In this document: in pieces, positions 8,020 through 13,949 of the stretch
Layout of the letters: the number at the start of each line of letters is the position of its first letter
Position numbering within the stretch: the first letter of the stretch is position 1
DNA from: Gallionella sp.
GTDB lineage: Bacteria; Pseudomonadota; Gammaproteobacteria; Burkholderiales; Gallionellaceae
Direction: 5' to 3'
NCBI GenBank assembly: GCA_017880945.1
Contig: JADGRM010000016.1
Span: 1 to 16,254 of the forward strand
DNA: 16,254 nt
Translations under genes and position numbers: made by a program
The notes under the pieces: generated by a model
What the model was told of the DNA's origin: nothing
Databases searched by the model: none
What the model saw: the letters and a program-made list of their open reading frames with translations, nothing else

Positions 8020-8053
8020 GTACAAATAGCGGTTCGCACCAAAGGAGAGAAGT

Positions 8054-9256
8054 ATGGAAAATTTAAGAATCAATAATGATGCTTTGTTCATTTTGCTCGG
8101 CGCGATCATGGTGCTGGCGATGCACGCTGGCTTCGCCTTTCTGGAGCTGGGCACGGTACGCAAGAAAAACCAGGTGAACGCGCTGGTCAAGATTTTGACC
8201 GACTTCGCGGTGTCCACGCTGGCGTATTTTTTTATCGGATATATCATCGCTTATGGCGTGAACTTTTTCACCGGTGCGGAAGAACTCGCGCAAAAGAGCG
8301 GTTATGAATTGGTTAAATTTTTCTTCCTGCTGACTTTCGCCGCCGCGATTCCGGCCATCGTTTCCGGCGGCATCGCCGAGCGCGCCAAATTCAGCCCGCA
8401 GATGGCAGCGACCTTCATGCTGGTCGGGTTTGTCTATCCGTTCTTTGAAGGAATCGCGTGGAACCATAGATTCGGTATTCAAGACTGGCTACACTCTGCA
8501 TTTGGTGCTGAGTTCCACGACTTCGCCGGTTCGGTGGTGGTGCATGCGGTGGGCGGCTGGATCGCTCTGGCGGCGGTGCTGCTGCTTGGTGCTCGGCGTG
8601 GTCGATATAACAAGGACGGGCGCATCTCTGCGCATCCGCCCTCAAGTATTCCATTTCTTGCACTCGGCGCGTGGATACTCACGGTGGGTTGGTTCGGCTT
8701 CAACGTGATGTCGGCGCAAACTATCAATAACATCAGCGGGCTGGTCGCGGTGAATTCGCTGATGGCGATGGTGGGCGGCACGCTGGCTGCGCTGTGGATG
8801 GGCAAGAACGACCCGGGCTTCGTGCATAACGGCCCGTTAGCGGGATTGGTGGCGATATGCGCGGGTTCCGATCTGATGCACCCGATCGGCGCGTTGTTCG
8901 TGGGTGGCGTGGCGGGGGCGTTGTTCGTGGTGATGTTCACCCTGACGCAAAACCGCTGGAAGATCGACGATGTGCTCGGCGTGTGGCCGCTGCATGGTTT
9001 GTGCGGCGCATGGGGCGGGATAGCCGCAGGGATATTTGGCCTCAAGGCGTTTGGCGGCAGGGGCGGCGTGAGCTTCATGTCGCAACTGTGCGGCACGTTG
9101 CTCGGTGTGGTGATCGCTTTTGCCGGCGGCTATCTGGTCTATGGCGTGTTGAAGAAGTTGGTCGGCATACGCTTGAGCGCCGAGGAAGAATTTAACGGCA
9201 CGGATTTGAGCGTCCATAAAATCACGGCGACACCGGAGCGCGAGTCGGGCTGGTAA
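8054..9256 (+). CDS. amt: Ammonium transporter (Amt/MEP/Rh family)
   Basis: A 400-residue polytopic inner-membrane protein with about 11 hydrophobic segments, the usual Amt size. Family signatures are GFAFLELGTVRKKNQVNAL in the first helices, SGGIAERAKF, DFAGSVVVHAVGG and GVWPLHGLCGAWGG. The last two hold the twin histidines of the conduction pore, here His164 and His314. The C-terminal tail EEEFNGTDLSVHK is the conserved cytosolic segment that contacts PII proteins in relatives. AAAGGAGAG at 8041-8049 fixes the ATG. There is no cleavable signal peptide of the kind AmtB of E. coli has. No glnK gene is adjacent. The upstream RpoN promoter and NtrC-like sites indicate induction under nitrogen limitation. 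It would import NH4+/NH3 for assimilation. Confidence 0.95.
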   Translation: MENLRINNDALFILLGAIMVLAMHAGFAFLELGTVRKKNQVNALVKILTDFAVSTLAYFFIGYIIAYGVNFFTGAEELAQKSGYELVKFFFLLTFAAAIPAIVSGGIAERAKFSPQMAATFMLVGFVYPFFEGIAWNHRFGIQDWLHSAFGAEFHDFAGSVVVHAVGGWIALAAVLLLGARRGRYNKDGRISAHPPSSIPFLALGAWILTVGWFGFNVMSAQTINNISGLVAVNSLMAMVGGTLAALWMGKNDPGFVHNGPLAGLVAICAGSDLMHPIGALFVGGVAGALFVVMFTLTQNRWKIDDVLGVWPLHGLCGAWGGIAAGIFGLKAFGGRGGVSFMSQLCGTLLGVVIAFAGGYLVYGVLKKLVGIRLSAEEEFNGTDLSVHKITATPERESGW

Positions 9257-9491
9257 TTCACTGATAAAAAAATAAAGTCAGTCGTGATGAACTTGCTGAA
9301 TATCACTGGAAGAAAATGCTTGGGGCTATCAGTAGTACCCTAATGATTTGTGCACCCTGCTGCCTGTCGCGGTAGTCGGCTATCGACCACCTTTGCGACA
9401 TTCAGCTTTGATTTTACGCTTCCCGAAAGCCGCCATTCACCAAGTTCAGCAAACGACACCTTGGTGACAGTCAGCTTACGACACATTGCGG
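9257..9491. repeat. Intergenic stretch with degenerate repeat-like sequence
   Basis: No convincing gene lies here. From about 9345 to 9493 the minus strand contains related-looking short modules such as TGAATGGCGGCTTTCGGGAAG, AGCTGAATGTCGCAAAGG and GACCGCAATGTGTCGTAAGC. From memory, these resemble dispersed intergenic sequence seen in many proteobacterial genomes, although no complete repeat unit can be defined from one window. A frame on the minus strand (9340-9555) only translates these modules. I see no canonical terminator after the transporter gene. Confidence 0.4.
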
Positions 9492-9758
9492 TCACTTTGC
9501 CGATTTGGGACGCGGTTTGCTGTAGAGCCCATTCAATCGCAATATCTCCTGCCAAGCTCTTTCCGGGAATCCACTACGGTCAAATCTGCCGCCGCTATAG
9601 GTGGGATGCAACAGGTCGGCTAAATAAGCTTCGCCATCAGGCGAGTTCCAAAGCTGGACAGTTTTTTCCAGGATATGAGGAAACTTTTCCCCAAGTATCC
9701 GAGGGTATTGGTTCGGTAAGCATTTCAGCGTTTGCAGAACGGTTTCTCTACTTACCAT
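9492..9758 (-). CDS. Small conserved-looking hypothetical protein (88 aa)
   Basis: An 88-residue soluble protein, MVSRETVLQTLKCLPNQYPR..., with a central segment PHILEKTVQLWNSPDGEAYLADLL and a Phe-Pro-rich stretch GFPERAWQEILRLNGLY. I recall similar proteobacterial hypotheticals (pattern FPxILEKxxxLWxxPExxxYLxxLL...GFPxEVxxEIxxL) that are usually somewhat longer; no function is known to me. The start is well supported: GGGAG lies five bases upstream of the ATG, and a sigma-70-like promoter with an embedded palindrome lies 75-100 bases upstream. A GTG one codon earlier (9761) is a possible alternative. The stop codon falls at the edge of the repeat-like sequence that follows, so the C-terminus may have been shortened or replaced. 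It is transcribed alone, convergent with the ammonium transporter gene. Confidence 0.6.
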   Translation of the reverse strand: MVSRETVLQTLKCLPNQYPRILGEKFPHILEKTVQLWNSPDGEAYLADLLHPTYSGGRFDRSGFPERAWQEILRLNGLYSKPRPKSAK

Positions 9759-9829
9759 CACCTCTCCCTCGTCATCTGGTTTATTTTATGGCAGTGCCGG
9801 AACAACACGAACCGCCAGCGTGTGCGTAG

Positions 9830-9857
9830 CGTATAGCAAATTTGCTAATGGAGTCAA
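9830..9857 (-). promoter_or_regulatory. Sigma-70-like promoter with palindromic operator
   Basis: On the minus strand TTGACT (plus-strand 9857-9852) and TATACG (9835-9830) are separated by 16 bases. The perfect 14-base palindrome TAGCAAATTTGCTA (9834-9847) fills most of the spacer and overlaps the -10. A protein bound there would block RNA polymerase, so this looks like a repressible promoter for the small gene ending at 9492. Confidence 0.5.
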
Positions 9858-10022
9858 TTCTAGTTAACAGTTAATCGATGTTTGGGCTAAACCTTGTCCG
9901 CGTCCAGCACCGTGATGGTATGCAATACATTTAGAAATCGAATCGCCGAGAGAATCACAACTCGAATTCTGAATTTCCGCTTGTATGGTTGCGCTGGTGG
10001 TATCGGCTTTCTTATGTAACAG

Positions 10023-10229
10023 TTAAGAAGCCGGGGTGGAGGGGCTAATGGCCGCATCTGCTCTTTTGGCACGATCCCGCCAGTTCTTTGATGCACCTAC
10101 CAGCGTCTGCTCCTCGGCCTTTGCGGACCTTGGCGATTTTTTGAAAAGGCTGCCGGTACTACCTGTTTGGGTGTCTGCTTCCGAAAATTTCGAGGGGACA
10201 CTTTCGACACATTCCAGCCGATCGAGGTT
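10023..10229 (-). pseudogene. Possible C-terminal remnant of an unidentified gene
   Basis: The minus strand is open for 68 codons from just after a TAG (10230-10232) to a TAA at 10023-10025, with no ATG or GTG inside. The translation (…LECVESVPSKFSEAD… …ASKNWRDRAKRADAAISPST…) is hydrophilic and Lys/Arg/Ala/Ser-rich, as a real protein tail can be, and the frame breaks where the repeat-like motif begins. I do not recognise it, and chance is a fair alternative. Confidence 0.25.
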
Positions 10230-10303
10230 CTAGAAAGCGGACGTTCAGCTTTCGAGTTATGGGTTGGCTCGTCGGTTCGGACAAAAATCTAGTAACTGGC
10301 TTA

Positions 10304-12259
10304 TCACGCTTCCAATTTGATATTGGAAGATTGCGGATCGAAGAAACGGATCAGATTGCGTCCATCGGATTTAGCCTGATACATCGCGATATCGGCCCAC
10401 TTGAAAATTTCTTCCGTGCTGGCCGAGTGGCCAACGAACAGCACCACGCCGATACTCGACGAGCAACGATGCTCCACTGTGGCTGTTGGACAGCCCTCAT
10501 GCTTGATTGTCAGCACATAAGGATCGACCAGAATGGAGCGGATCTTTTCCGCAACGATGTCGGCTTGCGCGGTGGACTCGGTTTTATCCACATCCAACTC
10601 GCTGAGCATCACCACGAATTCATCGCCGCCAAAACGTGCGACAGTATCAACCTCGCGCACACAACTGGTAATGCGACGCGCCACTTCCATCAGCAACAAA
10701 TCGCCCATAGCATGCCCAAGCGTATCATTGAGCTGTTTGAAATTATCCATATCCAGGAACATCAGTGCGCCGTAATAGCCATCGCGTTTACTGGCGGCCA
10801 TCGCATGTCCCAGCCGTTCATTGAGCAGGCGGCGATTCGGCAACTTGGTGAGCGGATCATAAAAGGCGAGATTGTGGATTTCCTCCTCGGTAGACTTGCG
10901 CTGGGTGATATCGGAAAAAATGCCCACATAGTTAACAAGCTGCCCATCTACATCAAAAATGGAGGTGATAGTTAACTGCTCGGGGTATATCTCGCCGTTC
11001 TTGCGTTTGTTCCAGATTTCCCCGCGCCAACTTTTTTCGTGTTTTATGGTCTCCCACATCCGACGGTAGAATTCTTCGTCCTGGCGACCCGATGCCAGCA
11101 TTGCCGGCGTTTTACCCACGGCTTCTTCGCTGGTGTAACCGGTTATTTCCGTGAATGAATGATTGATCTTGATGATGACCTTATTGGTGTCAGTAATCAT
11201 TACCCCCTCCTGAGATTCGAACGTGGCAGCGGCAATGCTCAGTTCGCGATGATTATTCTGCTGCAATACCGCATTGCGCGCCAGTGTGTACAGCCAGAAC
11301 AACGCCAGAGCCGTCATCAGTCCGGCCAGGCTTGCCAGGCCCAGCACACTCCAGTGAGTCCACCAAGGGGCGCGCCGATCCATCAACACCAGCATCCAGT
11401 CACCTGCCGGATCATCCCACTCCAGCGGGCGACTGCGCACAACATGGCGCACGCCATCAATGCGAGTTGATGCTGTCTCTACCGTAAATGGCAAGGATAG
11501 AGGTTGCACCTGATCGAACATTTTGCCGAATTGCCGGGCGCGCCGAATCCTGTCAAGCCGTTCTTTGCTCATGTCGCCGACTATGTGGAACAGCCAGTCT
11601 TCACGGCTCGCGGCAAATACCAGGCCTTGCGGCGATAACAACACAGCGGGACCGCCTGTCCATGTTTTAAGCAGAGCGTCCAGCTTGATGGAGCCGACTT
11701 TGACCACAACCGTGCCGATGGGTTTGGACGTGTTATCCAGTCCGGCACGCACCGGAGCCGCGAGAAAAATGCCGCGCTCACTGGTAAGGCTGCCCACGGC
11801 GGGATATACGTTGGGGGTTCCCTGCATGGCCATTTCCACATATGGACGAAAAGACAAGTCGATCCCAGTACCATGCGTGTTGTCCTGGCTGCTGTATGCG
11901 GCGATCACGCCTTGCCGATTCACCAGAAATGCAAGGTCGCTAAAGTATACCGTGCGCAAGATATTTAGCGCTGACAAGATCTTGGGCGCATCGGGCGGCA
12001 GCTTGCCCAGTGCCAGTTGTTTGGCCTCGCGATTCTCCAGTCCGAACAGAATCGCCGCGCCCATCGCACGGCTGTTTATCGTACCGCTTTCTAGTGTGGA
12101 TATATAAGTTCCGAGTGCCTCTGCCAGCGGAACCTCCAGATTCGCCTCGATATCGCTGTTGATCTGCCAAGCCACCAGCAGCAGCACCAACAGCACCATT
12201 AGCGCGGAGAACGCCCGGTAGATGCCGGTGTGCCGATCAATCCAGTAAAGAAAATGCAT
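10304..12259 (-). CDS. Membrane sensor diguanylate cyclase (dCache-PAS-GGDEF)
   Basis: A 651-residue inner-membrane protein predicted to synthesise c-di-GMP. Transmembrane helices lie at about residues 16-32 and 300-325. Between them is a periplasmic double-Cache domain with the DctB-like run SFRPYVEMAMQGTPNVYPAV followed by SERGIFLAAPV. A PAS domain spans about 338-455 (GVMITDTNKVIIKINHSFTE … GIFSDITQRK). The GGDEF domain follows (DPLTKLPNRRLLNERL, FLDMDNF), with intact GGDEF at 544-548 and the RxxD inhibitory site at Arg535/Asp538. The ATG at 12259 shares its A with the TGA of the porin gene (TGATG), implying translational coupling; a TTG one codon earlier is less likely. It is the last gene of a binding-protein/porin/cyclase operon, so its periplasmic domain may read the same substrate or envelope state. 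Confidence 0.92.
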   Translation of the reverse strand: MHFLYWIDRHTGIYRAFSALMVLLVLLLVAWQINSDIEANLEVPLAEALGTYISTLESGTINSRAMGAAILFGLENREAKQLALGKLPPDAPKILSALNILRTVYFSDLAFLVNRQGVIAAYSSQDNTHGTGIDLSFRPYVEMAMQGTPNVYPAVGSLTSERGIFLAAPVRAGLDNTSKPIGTVVVKVGSIKLDALLKTWTGGPAVLLSPQGLVFAASREDWLFHIVGDMSKERLDRIRRARQFGKMFDQVQPLSLPFTVETASTRIDGVRHVVRSRPLEWDDPAGDWMLVLMDRRAPWWTHWSVLGLASLAGLMTALALFWLYTLARNAVLQQNNHRELSIAAATFESQEGVMITDTNKVIIKINHSFTEITGYTSEEAVGKTPAMLASGRQDEEFYRRMWETIKHEKSWRGEIWNKRKNGEIYPEQLTITSIFDVDGQLVNYVGIFSDITQRKSTEEEIHNLAFYDPLTKLPNRRLLNERLGHAMAASKRDGYYGALMFLDMDNFKQLNDTLGHAMGDLLLMEVARRITSCVREVDTVARFGGDEFVVMLSELDVDKTESTAQADIVAEKIRSILVDPYVLTIKHEGCPTATVEHRCSSSIGVVLFVGHSASTEEIFKWADIAMYQAKSDGRNLIRFFDPQSSNIKLEA

Positions 12260-13416
12260 CAAAACACCTTATCGTAGCTGACCGAAAGCAAGTTCGCACT
12301 TCCAATGGGGTTGGCTGTATTTGGGGAACCAGTAAAAAACGGGAGTTGTGCGTGGTTCTGCCAGTGGTCGTATTGCAGCTTGAGATCACTGGAGGTGGTC
12401 AGGTTATAACGCAGCAGCAACGAGGTGGTGCTGTGGGCTTCCGCTTGCGTTTGGTCAAGAAGTACCGATTGGCGGTAATTGGTATAGGTAACCATGGGCA
12501 GCAATTTGCCAATGCGGTAGCCTAATCCGTAGAGCTGGGTCCTATCTCCACCATAGGATTCCTTGCGATTGATATACAGAAATTCGGAACGGGCGACCCA
12601 TTGCGCATAATCGGCATTGAATGAGACACCGTAAATCTTCTGCCGTGTATCGTTGCCGAAAACCAGAGTGGGCGGTGTGGTGTTCTGGATGTCCGATTGT
12701 ATATGGAGCAGGCGGGTCTCAAACCAGTCATTACTCAGACTAATGTAGGCTCCGATAATGTTCGACCAATGCGAATCGGTACGGGTATTTCTGCCGTTGT
12801 ATATTTTCCAATAACCGCTGTCCTTCAAAGATTCGCTTCCGATAAAAATATTCATGCCGGACGACCAATTTCCCCATTGATCCTGATATAACAGGTTTGC
12901 TCCGTTGTAACTGACGATTTCCCAGCCATACAACTGCGGCGGCAGATGCACCCAAGGATAGGACAGGCCGACATCCTGCGATTCGGAATAGTAGAACAGC
13001 GGCAGACGTTTGCGCCCGACTTGCAGGGTAAGCTTGTTGTTGAACTTGATGTCTCCATACAGCCAGTCCAGCTCAACACTGCCACCATCGGCTCCGTGCG
13101 CCACTATCTGGCTGGTCAATGAATAACGGTCATTGAATGCCGCCGTTCCCTGTAACCCGAGCTTGCTGTCCGGACGCCATTGCAAGCCGCCCTTTTCATA
13201 AACACCCGCCTCGGCATAATCGGAAATGAAGCACGGGCAGTTATAGCCGCTGGTACTTTGTGCCGCACCCCTGTTAAGCACCGTGCCTGCTGCCAAGGTC
13301 AGAAAACCAGAACCTTTGAAATCGATTCCACCAACTTCCACGGCTTGGCCAGGCGGAGCGATAATGCTCAGCAACCCGGCTAGTGTTAATGTTGGCGACA
13401 ATCTGTTGATACGCAT
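12259..13416 (-). CDS. Outer-membrane beta-barrel porin-like protein
   Basis: A 385-residue protein with a signal peptide (MRINRLSPTLTLAGLLSIIA, cleavage after GQA at residue 25). The mature chain alternates Tyr/Trp/Gly-rich strands throughout (for example LYGDIKFNNKLTLQVGRKRL and KIYGVSFNADYAQWVARSEF) and ends in SYDKVF, the C-terminal Phe that marks barrels for outer-membrane insertion. The start at 13416 is supported by AGGAG five bases upstream; an in-frame ATG 24 bases earlier lacks this and precedes the signal peptide. The early mature region holds a Cys-Pro-Cys (GYNCPCF) of unknown purpose. It lies 34 bases after the PstS-like gene and overlaps the cyclase by one base. It probably passes or samples small solutes across the outer membrane; the substrate is not evident. 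Confidence 0.82.
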   Translation of the reverse strand: MRINRLSPTLTLAGLLSIIAPPGQAVEVGGIDFKGSGFLTLAAGTVLNRGAAQSTSGYNCPCFISDYAEAGVYEKGGLQWRPDSKLGLQGTAAFNDRYSLTSQIVAHGADGGSVELDWLYGDIKFNNKLTLQVGRKRLPLFYYSESQDVGLSYPWVHLPPQLYGWEIVSYNGANLLYQDQWGNWSSGMNIFIGSESLKDSGYWKIYNGRNTRTDSHWSNIIGAYISLSNDWFETRLLHIQSDIQNTTPPTLVFGNDTRQKIYGVSFNADYAQWVARSEFLYINRKESYGGDRTQLYGLGYRIGKLLPMVTYTNYRQSVLLDQTQAEAHSTTSLLLRYNLTTSSDLKLQYDHWQNHAQLPFFTGSPNTANPIGSANLLSVSYDKVF

Positions 13417-13450
13417 AAAATCTCCTGTGCGGCCATACATTGCAGCCGGA

Positions 13451-13879
13451 CTATTTCACTGTAAATATAACTTTGACACTGCTGTCGAGTTCGGACTCTT
13501 CGATATAGCCGATCGCACCCGGCGTCGAATTGAGAATTATTTTGACATCACTGCTGCTGGTACTGACACGCGGCGGCATACCTCGACCGGTAAAGGATAA
13601 TTCAGCCCAGCGTGCATTGGCCTCGGCGGCAGAGTAGTTGGTCACCGTTGCATAAAACTCATCGCGCAATGGGCTAGATTCTGGCTGATCAATAGGGATA
13701 ACATTTTTTCCGTCCGGGAGTACGGAGAGCTTTCCGAGAAATATATTACGTACCTGATTTTTGTCGAGCGCGGTCAACGCACTTTTTTCGCCGGTCACAA
13801 CCAGCAGATCAGCCAGCAAGCCCGGCGGAAATAGCAGCAGCCCGATCAGGGCGCAGCGAAGCAATAGGTTCTGTCGCAT
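13451..13879 (-). CDS. Small PstS-like periplasmic substrate-binding domain protein
   Basis: A 142-residue protein with a signal peptide (MRQNLLLRCALIGLLLFPPG, cleavage near Ala23). The mature part matches the short family often annotated as phosphate ABC transporter substrate-binding protein (PBP-like): ALDKNQVRNIFLGKLSVLPD, IPIDQPESSPLRDEFYATVT, RWAELSFTGRGMPP and TPGAIGYIEESELD are all in family order. It is about half the length of true PstS, covering one lobe's worth of sequence, and no pst permease or ATPase genes are near. It heads a three-gene set with a porin and a sensor diguanylate cyclase, so a role in periplasmic sensing or presentation of an anion is more likely than uptake. Phosphate itself is unproven. 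The ribosome-binding site is weak. The gene starts 70 bases after the globin-coupled gene ends. Confidence 0.85.
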   Translation of the reverse strand: MRQNLLLRCALIGLLLFPPGLLADLLVVTGEKSALTALDKNQVRNIFLGKLSVLPDGKNVIPIDQPESSPLRDEFYATVTNYSAAEANARWAELSFTGRGMPPRVSTSSSDVKIILNSTPGAIGYIEESELDSSVKVIFTVK

Positions 13880-13949
13880 TAATTTATATGTGATATTTTA
13901 TTCGGCTCGGACTTGGTCAGCCATCGCTGAACAAAAATACCAAATCCGG

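Larger units (their letters stand above)
9759..10303. other. 545-base region without an intact gene
   Basis: This stretch holds the promoter/palindrome of the small gene at 9830-9857, two copies of TAACAGTTAA (9865-9874 and 10017-10026), a possible C-terminal gene remnant on the minus strand (10023-10229), and a repeat-like motif around 10228-10255 (AGAAAGCGGACGTTCAGC). Frames at 9887-10096 and 10036-10233 have no ribosome-binding site or family resemblance. I see no tRNA or small-RNA signature. Confidence 0.5.

Noticed and set aside
9241..9300. Possible terminator after the ammonium transporter gene (TCACTGA … TCAGTCGTGA around an A-rich loop)
   Set aside because: The stem needs a three-base bulge and has no following T-run; too weak to annotate.
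9865..10026. Two copies of TAACAGTTAA as possible ends or target duplications of a mobile element
   Set aside because: Ten AT-rich bases with no transposase or longer terminal repeat between them; chance is adequate.
12260..12262. TTG start one codon upstream for the PAS-GGDEF gene
   Set aside because: The adjacent ATG at 12259 forms a standard TGATG coupling junction, so the rarer codon is unnecessary.
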